A stretch of 64,000 bases of DNA from Flavobacterium sp. 9AF. Its GTDB lineage: Bacteria; Bacteroidota; Bacteroidia; Flavobacteriales; Flavobacteriaceae. The notes under the pieces were generated by a model, which saw only the letters and a list, made by a program, of their open reading frames with translations, had not been told where the DNA came from and did not search any database. The position numbers and the translations under genes were made by a program. Within the stretch, counting starts at the first letter, position 1. Each line of letters starts with the position of its first letter. The DNA lies in NCBI RefSeq assembly GCF_902506265.1, contig NZ_LR733556.1, positions 699,239-763,238 on the forward strand, in the 5' to 3' direction. Below are positions 17,574 to 26,689 of this stretch, piece by piece.

Positions 17574-18383
17574 ATACTGGTTCAAACCATTTTTTGTTTG
17601 TATCACATGGTGTTTTTGATTATAGGCTCTAATTTTTAGATTTTTATTCCACTCCTCTTGATTAAAATAACCTCTCTCATGTTCCAAATGCAAACAAATG
17701 GCTGAATAACGGACTTGTTTTGCTAAAACCCCATAATTAAAAAGTCTTTCCCCTACTTCCCTATCTAAACCACCATACTTCATATCTTCATTAAATCCAT
17801 TTACAGCAATTAAATCGGACTTAAAACAAGAGGTATTATGACCATTGAAAGTTTTCTTTGTAGTAGTTATCCAATTCATGAAAATAGTAAATAGCTTAAA
17901 ACGAACTAACTTAGACAGCTTAAAATTTTTCTTTACATTGTTTTTGGCCAACCAAAAAGGATTGAAGCATTTCTTTGAAATAATATCTAATTTTGAGATA
18001 ATATGAGAAGTAACCAATGGCAATTTAAAATAACCACCAGATAGAAAATAACCTTTCTCTTTATATTTTAAGTGAGTAGAAACAAAATCTTCTCTAGGTA
18101 TACAATCACCATCTGTAAATAACAAATATTCCGAATGCGTTCGTACAATTGCTTTATTTAATATTTTACATTTTTGAAAACCATTATCTTCTTGCCAAAC
18201 ATGAATTATCGGGTACAAGAAAGAATGTTCGAAGGTTGTTAACAATGCTTTTGTTTTGGGAGTAGAACCATCATCTGCAATTACTATTTCAAAATCCTTC
18301 TCTGTTTGGTTTGCATAACCAACAAGAACTTTTTCGAGCCATTCTTCCGAATTGTAAGTAGTAATAATTACAGATAATTTCAT
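17565..18383 (-). CDS. Glycosyltransferase family 2 with galactosyltransferase-like C-terminal part
   Basis: This 272-residue GT-A enzyme carries SVIITTYNSEEWLEKVL (4-20), ADDGST (36-41) and the metal-binding DGDC (91-94). Residues about 200-240 (GFNEDMKYGGLDREVGERL) resemble the C-terminal domain of beta-1,4-galactosyltransferase-like GT2 enzymes. It starts 21 bp after the deacetylase gene on the same strand, as the last gene of a five-gene minus-strand run. Confidence 0.88.
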   Translation of the reverse strand: MKLSVIITTYNSEEWLEKVLVGYANQTEKDFEIVIADDGSTPKTKALLTTFEHSFLYPIIHVWQEDNGFQKCKILNKAIVRTHSEYLLFTDGDCIPREDFVSTHLKYKEKGYFLSGGYFKLPLVTSHIISKLDIISKKCFNPFWLAKNNVKKNFKLSKLVRFKLFTIFMNWITTTKKTFNGHNTSCFKSDLIAVNGFNEDMKYGGLDREVGERLFNYGVLAKQVRYSAICLHLEHERGYFNQEEWNKNLKIRAYNQKHHVIQTKNGLNQYLG

Positions 18384-18404
18384 TCAGATATTACAAAATG
18401 CACA

Positions 18405-19178
18405 TTAAATTGTTTTTATAAATGTTTTAAAAGTTCCAAATGTATATTTTTTTTCTTTCATCCAACTAATTAATTGATCAAATCGTTCAATCATTTGTTC
18501 TCCACTATTTTTAGAAACATATTTGGGGAAATTAAATTTCTCCGGTTGATTTAAATTGGTAAATTCCCATGGATGAAAATAAATATTCAAATACTTATCT
18601 TTCTTTAAGGTCCATTGCACTAAAAAAAGATATATTCGCAAGGGTAAATTATGAAAACTTAGCCAAAATAAAGGAAATCGAATTAACGGACTTACAGAAG
18701 CTGGTATTTGTAATACCTTTTGTTGATAAAAATAACGTCTAGGCTTATTAAAATTATTATAGCGCCCAGGCAAATAGGTTGGATTAATGGATGAATTATA
18801 GGTGTAGCCAGCATTATAAATTTCTTTTTCATCAACAGGAAACATTCTTGGCATTCTAAAGCCAATAACTTCTGTTCCAGTTAATGCTTCTAATTTTTCT
18901 TTAGATTCTTTTAAATGAGCTATTTCAAATTGACTATGATGATAATTATGAGACGCTATTTCGTGTCCTTCATTAATAATTCGATCAATTACATCCTTAG
19001 CGTGTATAGCAAAAATAGCGGTTGAAAAAAAGGTCGCTTTCACATTATGTTTAGCTAATAAATCTAAAATAGCCACTGTACCTGTAATAGATATTTGAAT
19101 TTGATCTTCAAAAGATATTTCTTTTCCATACTCAAAAGGCATATCAAATTCTTCTATGTCAAAGCTCAATAAAACCAT
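18405..19178 (-). CDS. Polysaccharide deacetylase family protein (NodB fold)
   Basis: This 257-residue NodB-type carbohydrate esterase has FDIEEFDMP (6-14; catalytic base Asp and metal Asp equivalents), ATFFS (49-53), a metal-binding ASHNYHH and a late HPWEF. No signal peptide is seen, so it would act in the cytoplasm, for example on a lipid-linked sugar, as proposed for homologues in glycolipid operons. The start overlaps the stop of the upstream GT2 gene by one base. Confidence 0.87.
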   Translation of the reverse strand: MVLLSFDIEEFDMPFEYGKEISFEDQIQISITGTVAILDLLAKHNVKATFFSTAIFAIHAKDVIDRIINEGHEIASHNYHHSQFEIAHLKESKEKLEALTGTEVIGFRMPRMFPVDEKEIYNAGYTYNSSINPTYLPGRYNNFNKPRRYFYQQKVLQIPASVSPLIRFPLFWLSFHNLPLRIYLFLVQWTLKKDKYLNIYFHPWEFTNLNQPEKFNFPKYVSKNSGEQMIERFDQLISWMKEKKYTFGTFKTFIKTI

Positions 19179-20113
19179 TAGTTAAAATTTGTTTTTTTAA
19201 TTAAATAATTGGGTCTTTTTTTCGATTGTATAAATAGTTTACCAATATAAATTCCAATAATTCCTAAGATAGTTAAATTTAAACCTCCAAAAAATACAAT
19301 AGTACTTATCACAGAAGCCCATCCGGAAATTACATGACCAAAATAGAGACTGTAAATGACATACCCCAAATAAAATACAAAAGCAAATAAAGACAAACCT
19401 ACACCTAAAAAAATAGCCATATGTAAAGGTCTAGTACTAAAAGCTGTGATGCCTTGCAAAGCAAAACGTATCATTTTACTTAAAGTATATTTACTCTTTC
19501 CAGAAAAACGAGGATTTGATTTGTAGTGTAAGGCATATTGATCAAATCCTATCCAATTGATAATACCGCGTATAAAGAGTTCATTTTCCGAAAAATCGGA
19601 AAAAACAGCCACCACCTTTTTATCCATTAATCGAAAATCAGCTGTTCCTGGTTCAAATTTAACATCAGAAAGCTTATTCATTAAACTGTAAAAGGCTTTA
19701 GAAGTTTTCTTCTTAAAATAGGATAAGGTAACATCATCCTCTCGAATAGTATACACCACATCATGACCTTCCTCCCATTTTTCTAAAAGTTGAGGTAATA
19801 ATTCAGGAGGATGTTGCAAATCTCCATCCATAGTAATTACAGCATCTGAAATATCTTTAACTGTGTCTACACCTGCTTTTAATGCATTTTGATGTCCAAA
19901 GTTACGAGACAGCGAAATAAAAAATAATTTCTCATCTTCTTTTGCAAGTTGCTCCAAACAATTCAAACTATTATCCGAACTACCATCATCTACAAAAACA
20001 ATACGATAATAATAAGGCAATGGATTCATAACGCTATGAATCGTTTTGGCTATCATTTCAATATTAGATTCTTCATTAAAAGAAGGAATAACTATAGATA
20101 CTGTTTTCTTCAT
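19178..20113 (-). CDS. Polyprenyl-phosphate glycosyltransferase (GT2, DPM/GtrB-like)
   Basis: This 311-residue GT2 enzyme has VSIVIPSFNEESNIEMIA (4-21), VDDGSSDNS, the catalytic MDGDLQHPPE and two C-terminal transmembrane helices (about 230-255 and 268-292). That architecture is typical of enzymes that move a sugar from UDP- or GDP-sugar onto undecaprenyl phosphate (GtrB, ArnC, DPM type). The next gene downstream encodes a polytopic GT87-like membrane protein that could use such a lipid-linked sugar, which suggests the two work together. Confidence 0.9.
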   Translation of the reverse strand: MKKTVSIVIPSFNEESNIEMIAKTIHSVMNPLPYYYRIVFVDDGSSDNSLNCLEQLAKEDEKLFFISLSRNFGHQNALKAGVDTVKDISDAVITMDGDLQHPPELLPQLLEKWEEGHDVVYTIREDDVTLSYFKKKTSKAFYSLMNKLSDVKFEPGTADFRLMDKKVVAVFSDFSENELFIRGIINWIGFDQYALHYKSNPRFSGKSKYTLSKMIRFALQGITAFSTRPLHMAIFLGVGLSLFAFVFYLGYVIYSLYFGHVISGWASVISTIVFFGGLNLTILGIIGIYIGKLFIQSKKRPNYLIKKTNFN

Positions 20114-20114
20114 T

Positions 20115-21311
20115 TTATTTACTTTCCGTTACTTTTATAGATTCTTCTTTTTTTAAAACCATCATCTCATATATAATTTTAAACCAAATTAGTACACATG
20201 GTAATGCTTTTAAAGCATATGGTTTAACCAATGACTTATATAGTATTTTAGGAAATAAATCTGTAGCAGACAAACTGGTTACAATTAACGCAAATATAAG
20301 TAAAAACCAACTGAATTTAGAGATTGGTTTATTTTGTATAATAAACCAAATGGCTATTCCTGTAAAGGCAATAATATAGGTTGGTGATTCGGATCCAGAA
20401 CTAAAGATGACTGTAAAAAGCAATACAGAACACAATAATAACAACCTGAATTTTAAGTCTTTATACATTTTAATTCTAAGATACGGTAATCCAAAAACAA
20501 GTAGTCCAAAAAGTAAGAAAGGTAAATTAGACAACATCGGATTACCTACTACTCTTCTAATAATGCCCATAAACGAAATATCTTGCATTGAATCTAAAGA
20601 AGTATTTTCTCCATTTTTCACCACTAATCTTTCAAACCATTCGATATAACTACTGTTAATAAATTCTGGTGTTGCTAAAATCATTGGTAAAACATAAAAA
20701 ACTAAGGACCAAGTTATTAAATACAATATAAATTTAAGTTTATGTTTTGAAAAGAAGAAAAAGGCCAAACCTACAATACCATATAATTTTATAAAAGTAC
20801 CTAACATGATAAAAAAAGCAGCTCTTCCTTCCTTCTCTTCTTGAATTGATACAAACGACATAATAATAATAGCCGTCATAATAGGATTAATCTGAAAACT
20901 AAGTGTAGTAGTAATAAATTCGTTTAATATAATCCATAAAATAATACTATAATTTATTGATTTTATAGGCAACTTATGAATTGCCCAAATTAGAACAAAA
21001 GCATTAAAAACGCTCCATAAAACCATACCTATTGCATCGGGTAACAAGGCAAAAGGTGCTATTAGTAAACTAAAAACAGGTCCATAATGATTATGATCAA
21101 AATATTCATTAGGATATTCAGCATACAAAGAAGTTTGGTGAATCGTATGATAAAAAACATTTTTATAAATCAAATAGTTGTTACACTTTTGAATCAAGAA
21201 TTGTTTTCCAGCAGATAAAGCGGCTATTATAAGTAATATCGCAGAAATATAGTTAGAATTCTGAAAAAAAGGTTTTTGAGAAATTTTTTTGAATTGTAAA
21301 ATTAGATTCAT
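20115..21311 (-). CDS. GT87-family (DUF2029) polytopic membrane glycosyltransferase
   Basis: This 398-residue integral membrane protein has about ten hydrophobic helices. After the first helix there is an external loop with an acidic segment (YPNEYFDHNHYGPVFSLL), the usual position of catalytic acidic residues in GT-C enzymes. The pattern matches the DUF2029/GT87 group, which uses polyprenyl-phosphate sugars outside the membrane. It is flanked on the same strand by the kinase gene (0 bp gap upstream) and the polyprenyl-phosphate glycosyltransferase (1 bp downstream). The assignment rests on topology and loop pattern rather than a strict motif. Confidence 0.8.
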   Translation of the reverse strand: MNLILQFKKISQKPFFQNSNYISAILLIIAALSAGKQFLIQKCNNYLIYKNVFYHTIHQTSLYAEYPNEYFDHNHYGPVFSLLIAPFALLPDAIGMVLWSVFNAFVLIWAIHKLPIKSINYSIILWIILNEFITTTLSFQINPIMTAIIIMSFVSIQEEKEGRAAFFIMLGTFIKLYGIVGLAFFFFSKHKLKFILYLITWSLVFYVLPMILATPEFINSSYIEWFERLVVKNGENTSLDSMQDISFMGIIRRVVGNPMLSNLPFLLFGLLVFGLPYLRIKMYKDLKFRLLLLCSVLLFTVIFSSGSESPTYIIAFTGIAIWFIIQNKPISKFSWFLLIFALIVTSLSATDLFPKILYKSLVKPYALKALPCVLIWFKIIYEMMVLKKEESIKVTESK

Positions 21312-22067
21312 TTATTGCAACTTAATACGTTTCTTTAATCTTTTCTTACGGTGAAATCTTTTTTGAAAATCGGCAGTTAATTGCCACATGGTTTCAAAAA
21401 CAACAGTTTCATCCTCTCCAGATAGTTTCGCATATTCATTGCTCATAATGATTATCATTTCCTTTTTCGGTGTTAATCTGGAAAGGTTTTTCATTCTAGT
21501 TTTAAAGTCCATTTGAGTATGAAAATTCATTCTATTTAAATCTACCAAATAGAATTTATAGCTTCCATCATGATTGTTCTTTATGAGTGTATTACCTGGC
21601 GAATGATCTTTAAATTCAATACCATTTTGATGCAATTTATAGGTAAAATGGATAAACTGTCTTAAAATATTTTCTCCATCTGGATAATCGGTTTCTACTA
21701 ATTCTTTATATGTTAAATCACATAAAATATGCTCACAAACATAATAACTATCCTGCAAACCTATAAAATTAGTATTCGTCTTGAAAGCAATGGGTTGAGG
21801 TGTACCAATTCCTTTTTCTAATAGTAGATTGGCATACTCAAAGGAACGCTGGGCTTTTGATTTACGAAAATAATTATAGATAATTTGATTCAATAAAATT
21901 GGCTTTTTAAATGACTTAATATTTAAAGTTAGCTTTTCGTCAACCTGAAACAATTTTATCGTATTTCTTTTTCCAGCAGCCAATAATTTTCCAGAAGTAT
22001 GAAAATTATCTATACTAGACAAAATAATTTCTTTTAGGTTTTTATATGTAGGAAAAATACGAAACAT
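21312..22067 (-). CDS. Lipopolysaccharide kinase InaA/WaaP/KdkA family
   Basis: This 251-residue protein-kinase-like fold protein has the catalytic loop FKDHSPGNTLI (about 156-166; 'HxDxxxxN'-like) and the metal-binding YLVDLNRMNF that replaces DFG. The family phosphorylates Kdo or core heptose of lipopolysaccharide. It is the first gene of the minus-strand run, with a TAnnTTTG-like promoter directly upstream, and it supports the view that 14.6-25 kb is a lipopolysaccharide core or lipid A-proximal locus. Confidence 0.87.
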   Translation of the reverse strand: MFRIFPTYKNLKEIILSSIDNFHTSGKLLAAGKRNTIKLFQVDEKLTLNIKSFKKPILLNQIIYNYFRKSKAQRSFEYANLLLEKGIGTPQPIAFKTNTNFIGLQDSYYVCEHILCDLTYKELVETDYPDGENILRQFIHFTYKLHQNGIEFKDHSPGNTLIKNNHDGSYKFYLVDLNRMNFHTQMDFKTRMKNLSRLTPKKEMIIIMSNEYAKLSGEDETVVFETMWQLTADFQKRFHRKKRLKKRIKLQ

Positions 22068-22077
22068 CTTTTTTTTT

Positions 22078-22085
22078 CAAAAATA
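22078..22085 (-). promoter_or_regulatory. -7 promoter element of the kinase/glycosyltransferase run
   Basis: TATTTTTG on the minus strand fits TAnnTTTG, only 11 bp upstream of the kinase ATG, so any leader would be very short. Confidence 0.4.
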
Positions 22086-22140
22086 AGGATATCCAATTAA
22101 TTATTTAGAAACATATCTTATTTTTACTAAAATTTATTTC

Positions 22141-23202
22141 ATGAACGTTTTTTTAGAATCTCATAATATTAATAATAAAGCTGGTGGACTTGGAACCTTT
22201 AATTATCAATTAATTAATGCTTTTTCAAAATTAGATATTTCAGATTTAGATATCACTCTAAATGCAAAACATCCTGAAAAATTAAGAAAAGAATTTGGAA
22301 AAACTTTTCATTATGCAAAATATAGTAGCTTAGAACGCTATCCTTTGTTCCGAAAAAAAACAAAATATGATGTTTGGCATAGCTTAAATCAAAATACCAA
22401 AGTGGAGCCATTTTTTAAACCAAAAAAATACATTCTAACCATTCATGATGTTAATTTTGTAGAAGAAATAGCTTCCGACATGCATCATGAAGTAAATAAA
22501 CGATTCATTGAAAAAATTAATCGAGCAGATGTTATTACTTACATTTCTGAATTTGCAAAGCAACAAACGCATCAGTATTTTTCTGTAAAAGGCAAGCCTG
22601 AACATATCATTTATAATGGTAATCCATCAGAAATACTAATTAAAGATATTGCCTTTACTCCTTCCAATCATCCTGTAAACAAACCTTTTTTCTTTTCTAT
22701 TGGTGATTTTATTCCTAGAAAAAACTTTTTATCATTGGTACAAATGATGGAAAAGATTGAAGATTATAATTTAATTTTAGCGGGAAATAATGATAAAGAA
22801 TATGGCTATGAAATCCTAAACTATATTAAAAAGGCAAATTTAGGAAACAAAATATTCTTAGTAGGAAAAATTAGTGATGCAGCCAAACAATATTATTTAC
22901 AGCATTGTACTGCTTTTTTATTCCCATCCATCCGAGAAGGTTTTGGGCTACCACCTATTGAAGCAATGAAATTTAGCAAACCTGTTTTTTTATCAACATT
23001 AACTTCTCTTCCAGAAATAGGTGGAGATGCTGCATTTTATTGGGAAAATTTTGACTCAGAATACATGAGAGACTTTTTGTTTTCGAAACTAGAAATTTTT
23101 GAAAAAAATAAAGATTTTTTCATTGAGAAAATCAAAGCAAGAGCTGACTTTTTTACTTGGGAAAAAGCGGCAAAAGCCTATTTAAATTTATATAAGGAAT
23201 AA
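22141..23202 (+). CDS. Glycosyltransferase family 4 (GT1 group)
   Basis: This 353-residue GT-B enzyme has AGGLGTFNYQLINAF (15-29) in the acceptor domain and FIPRKNF, then the retaining motif REGFGLPPIEAMKF in the donor domain. It is an isolated plus-strand gene between two minus-strand units, divergent from the kinase and convergent (2 bp gap) with the next glycosyltransferase-like gene. This arrangement suggests piecemeal assembly of the locus. Sugar specificity is unknown. Confidence 0.88.
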   Translation: MNVFLESHNINNKAGGLGTFNYQLINAFSKLDISDLDITLNAKHPEKLRKEFGKTFHYAKYSSLERYPLFRKKTKYDVWHSLNQNTKVEPFFKPKKYILTIHDVNFVEEIASDMHHEVNKRFIEKINRADVITYISEFAKQQTHQYFSVKGKPEHIIYNGNPSEILIKDIAFTPSNHPVNKPFFFSIGDFIPRKNFLSLVQMMEKIEDYNLILAGNNDKEYGYEILNYIKKANLGNKIFLVGKISDAAKQYYLQHCTAFLFPSIREGFGLPPIEAMKFSKPVFLSTLTSLPEIGGDAAFYWENFDSEYMRDFLFSKLEIFEKNKDFFIEKIKARADFFTWEKAAKAYLNLYKE

Positions 23203-23204
23203 AA

Positions 23205-24065
23205 TTATTTAAATAGAAACTTAAACCATTGTCCAATATTTTTCTTCATAAGAAACCAATTACTTATTTTCATTGATGAGTCGTTCTTAAAATTATTTAA
23301 AACTTCATCTAATGAATTACCATTCATAAATTTTAACGTTTTCCAATCCATTGGATCTAAATAAAAGAATCCTTCAAAATCCTGATAATTGGTTTCATTA
23401 ACGGCATCCCATTTTTGCATGAAACTCTCTTTGTCGATTTCTTCATTATGTCCCCAATTATCTAATTTCTTAATTAAATCCTCTCTTTCTCTCGACAAAC
23501 AATCGTGCAATGCTATAGCATCTACATAAATAGAACGGCATTTACCATGACGACCTATCTTATAGTTTGGTATATTGGTAGCCACCATAAACTTGTCAAA
23601 TAAATCTACATACAAAACACCTGAATTGACATTTTTATATAAATTAATTTTAAAACAACAAATTTGAACATGTTTTTTACTTGTAAGAAAATGATTGTAG
23701 GATTGTAATTGAGTAGTAAACTTTTTAAAATCAAAAAAATATTCATCAGCATCTAATTGTATAAGCCAATTTCCAATACCCATTTGATCCGCTAAAAGTT
23801 TCCTTTCTCTAATTTCACATTCCATAGTTGAAAGTCCTTCTACAAAGAAATTATCTTCATAAATTTGAATTTTATTTTTAATATCAAACTCTTTCACCCA
23901 TTCAAAAAATGATGCATCAATATGAATATCCGAACCATTCCATGTTTTTCGGCTTTTATCTATGGCTAAAAAAATAGTATCTGATGCATCATATACAGGA
24001 GGAATAGCATTTTTAAGTAATTCATAATCGTATGAAACCAGAAATCCAACTTGTATTTTTTGCAT
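23205..24065 (-). CDS. Putative GT-A fold glycosyltransferase
   Basis: This 286-residue protein resembles distant GT2-type enzymes: IQLDADEYFF (about 101-110) looks like the metal-binding DxD site, preceded by an STMECEIRERKLLADQ helix, as in transferases that use 'NWLIQLDADE'. The N-terminus lacks the standard IPTYN motif and instead has VSYDYELLKNAIP. A conserved-looking HDCLSRERE lies near residue 187. It is a single gene convergent with the GT4 gene, with more than 150 bp upstream. Acceptor and donor are unknown. Confidence 0.72.
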   Translation of the reverse strand: MQKIQVGFLVSYDYELLKNAIPPVYDASDTIFLAIDKSRKTWNGSDIHIDASFFEWVKEFDIKNKIQIYEDNFFVEGLSTMECEIRERKLLADQMGIGNWLIQLDADEYFFDFKKFTTQLQSYNHFLTSKKHVQICCFKINLYKNVNSGVLYVDLFDKFMVATNIPNYKIGRHGKCRSIYVDAIALHDCLSREREDLIKKLDNWGHNEEIDKESFMQKWDAVNETNYQDFEGFFYLDPMDWKTLKFMNGNSLDEVLNNFKNDSSMKISNWFLMKKNIGQWFKFLFK

Positions 24066-24186
24066 TAATTTAAAGTATTTTGTTCGTTTGTTTTTGTATT
24101 TATATTTACTTGAATTGCTCTTATAAATCTTAAAATTTTCTTAATTTTTTTGCAAATATATAGTTTTAATCCTCTAAATTAAAACC

Positions 24187-24194
24187 TATATTTG
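24187..24194 (+). promoter_or_regulatory. -7 promoter element of the GT2 gene
   Basis: TATATTTG fits TAnnTTTG, 27 bp upstream of the ATG at 24222. Confidence 0.6.
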
Positions 24195-24221
24195 CTGTAA
24201 ATTAAAAAAAAATATTCTAAA

Positions 24222-25217
24222 ATGAAGAGATTAACTGTAATTATGCCTGTTTACAATGGAGAATTATACATTGAAGAGGCTGTAAATAGCCTTTTAAATC
24301 AAACTTTTACAGATTTTAATCTATTAATTTTAAATGATAATTCTACAGATTCAACAGTTGAGATAATTGAAAGACTTCAAAAAAAAGACGATAGAATCCA
24401 ACTTATTTCAAAAACAAAAAATGAAGGTCCTGCAAATTTAAGAAATGAGGGCATTGATAGAGCAGATACTGAATATATTGCATTATTAGATGCAGATGAT
24501 ATTGCTTTACCTACTCGTTTTGAAAAACAAATTACTATTTTGGATAACAATCCCAATTTAGGTCTTTGTGGTACTTGGTTTACTATTTTTGGAGACAAAA
24601 AAGAGAAAGTATTACGACATGAGGTGGAACATGATGCATTAAAAGTTCAATTTTTATACAGTTGTGGATTAGGAAATTCAACAGTAATGTTTCGAAAGAC
24701 TGCATTAGGTAATTTACGATTTGAACATCAATATGTTCCTGCTGAAGATTATGGTTTATGGAGTGAATTTATTGCAAAATCAGAATTTTACAATATTCCT
24801 GAATCGTTAGTAAGATATCGTTGGCATCCTGGAAATATTAGTCAAACAAAAGAAGAAAATCTACGAATTGCAGAAGTTGCCATTAAAAAAAGACAATTAG
24901 AACGATTAGAAATTCCTTCAAATGATCCAAAAAGTATTTATTATGTAAACGCTGTGTGCTTAAAAAGAAAACAAACTCCTGAAGACATAAAGGAAACCAT
25001 TTGCGCGGCTAAAATTATATTAGAAAAAAATAAAAATTTAGGTATATACAATCAAGATATGTTATCAAAACATATAGATAAAGTAATCATTAGAACCATT
25101 AGAAATACATCTATTTATAACTCCAATTTTTATAAATTTATAAAAAATGAATCGGGTTATTTTAGTAAAATTCCACTAATTGATAAAATAGTTTTTTTTA
25201 TAAAATCGACTATTTGA
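24222..25217 (+). CDS. Glycosyltransferase family 2
   Basis: This 331-residue inverting GT-A enzyme has TVIMPVYNGELYIEEAV (5-21), NDNSTD, LRNEGIDRAD and LLDADDIA (metal-binding DxD). The second half (about 200-331) is basic and helical with a hydrophobic end (SKIPLIDKIVFFIKSTI), suggesting peripheral membrane contact. It has its own promoter and overlaps the convergent final gene of the nonulosonate operon by 8 bp, so it may share that glycan pathway. Confidence 0.9.
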   Translation: MKRLTVIMPVYNGELYIEEAVNSLLNQTFTDFNLLILNDNSTDSTVEIIERLQKKDDRIQLISKTKNEGPANLRNEGIDRADTEYIALLDADDIALPTRFEKQITILDNNPNLGLCGTWFTIFGDKKEKVLRHEVEHDALKVQFLYSCGLGNSTVMFRKTALGNLRFEHQYVPAEDYGLWSEFIAKSEFYNIPESLVRYRWHPGNISQTKEENLRIAEVAIKKRQLERLEIPSNDPKSIYYVNAVCLKRKQTPEDIKETICAAKIILEKNKNLGIYNQDMLSKHIDKVIIRTIRNTSIYNSNFYKFIKNESGYFSKIPLIDKIVFFIKSTI

Positions 25218-26685
25218 ATTTTTGAAAAAATCTTTTTAGTTTTCTTACTATTATATTAGCTTTAATAATTTTTCCATTGTATTTTCCTTTACCAATATTG
25301 ATGGGTTCATATATTTGATAACGAATTCCGAAATTCTCATTCCAATAACCATATTTTAGAGGAGCTTCTGTATTTATTTTAGAAAATTCGAAATTAGGGT
25401 TTACAATAGCTTGTATTACTTCCTCATGATTTTTAGGTATATAAAAACAATTTAAATTTTCATATGCAGCTTTCCCTAAAAGAATAACATTTTTTCCAGC
25501 ATAAGCTGCTTCTGCTCCTACTGTGGAACCAAAAACTATTATTATATCACTTTGATTGATTAAGGCATAAGTATCAACGCTATCTTCTGCACCAATTATT
25601 TCGATTGTTGATAATGTTTTTATTTCTTCTTCAATAAATTTATTCTGAGCATTTTTTAATCCTTTTAGATTAGGATGAATCCTTAAATACAATTTAATAT
25701 CATCTCTATTAGAAAGAGATTCGGCTATTTGTTTAATTCCTATGTTATCATTTTCGTAAAAATAAGGTCCAAATCCCTCTAATCCTTCATATTCGTCTAA
25801 TGAAGAATTGAAAATAGTAATTACTTTTTTACCATCATTGTTCTTAAAACTCTCTGGTAAACTTCCCTCTTTTTGTTCTTTTGTAAAAGAATACCATGCT
25901 TCCTCTACACGCTTTATTCTATTTTTATAGAATTGTTCACCAATTATATTTTTTTCGTCAGTAGCTTGTTCCCAAAGGTATTCCATTTCTTTACTAACGG
26001 TTTCAATCGAATGCGGAATAGAATTTTCTCTAAATAAAAACGTATTTAATTTTCCCCCTCTTTCATGGGTTACATAGTTCATATTATTTTGTTGACAAAC
26101 CCTAAGTAAAGGCCTATTCTCAATAAATCGACCATTAAAAAAAATAACTAAATTGGGATTAATATCTTTTATGATTTTATCAAATGTTTCAAATAAATAA
26201 GCACCTGTTTGTATTCCTTTTTTTATAAAATCGGTGTAACTTTCTAATTTAGGTTCATGATCTCTCGTATAAGAAACTAAAGACGATGCTGTAGCCATTC
26301 CTAAATCATAACCTTGATAGGTATATTTTTTTAAATCTTGTATTGTAGCAAAATTGTATTGCAACGTTTGTTTAGCTATATAGTCCTCAAAATCAATATA
26401 ATCTTTATATTCCTTTAGGATTAGCTTTTCTTTATTTTTTATATTTTTAAAAACTTCTTTAACTCCATTTTGAACTCTAGAAATACAAACATTACATATC
26501 CATTTATCGCTTGTTGGATTATTAAAACAAACTTTAAAATCTTTTTTACAAATCAACCAATAGATTGTATTATTATTTTCTAATAATCTTTCTATAATTT
26601 CCATTTCAGTTTCTAAATGGGGCGTTGGATGATATGAACTTTGAACCAATATGGTTTGATTATGTATGCTATCTAGTGGATTCAT
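25210..26685 (-). CDS. Putative capsule/nonulosonate-type GT-B transferase
   Basis: This 491-residue protein lacks a clear standard family motif. The C-terminal half resembles KpsS- or polysialyltransferase-like GT-B enzymes: LRIHPNLKG (about 347-355), SDIIIVFGSTVGAEAAYAGKN (three-domain donor-binding pattern) and a middle THERGGKLNTFLF. The N-terminal half has a WICNVC pair of cysteines near residue 72-77. As the last gene of the nonulosonate operon, 4 bp after pseI, it is the best candidate for the transferase that moves the CMP-activated sugar to its acceptor. That role is inferred from context. Confidence 0.6.
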   Translation of the reverse strand: MNPLDSIHNQTILVQSSYHPTPHLETEMEIIERLLENNNTIYWLICKKDFKVCFNNPTSDKWICNVCISRVQNGVKEVFKNIKNKEKLILKEYKDYIDFEDYIAKQTLQYNFATIQDLKKYTYQGYDLGMATASSLVSYTRDHEPKLESYTDFIKKGIQTGAYLFETFDKIIKDINPNLVIFFNGRFIENRPLLRVCQQNNMNYVTHERGGKLNTFLFRENSIPHSIETVSKEMEYLWEQATDEKNIIGEQFYKNRIKRVEEAWYSFTKEQKEGSLPESFKNNDGKKVITIFNSSLDEYEGLEGFGPYFYENDNIGIKQIAESLSNRDDIKLYLRIHPNLKGLKNAQNKFIEEEIKTLSTIEIIGAEDSVDTYALINQSDIIIVFGSTVGAEAAYAGKNVILLGKAAYENLNCFYIPKNHEEVIQAIVNPNFEFSKINTEAPLKYGYWNENFGIRYQIYEPINIGKGKYNGKIIKANIIVRKLKRFFQKFK

Positions 26686-26689
26686 TTTT

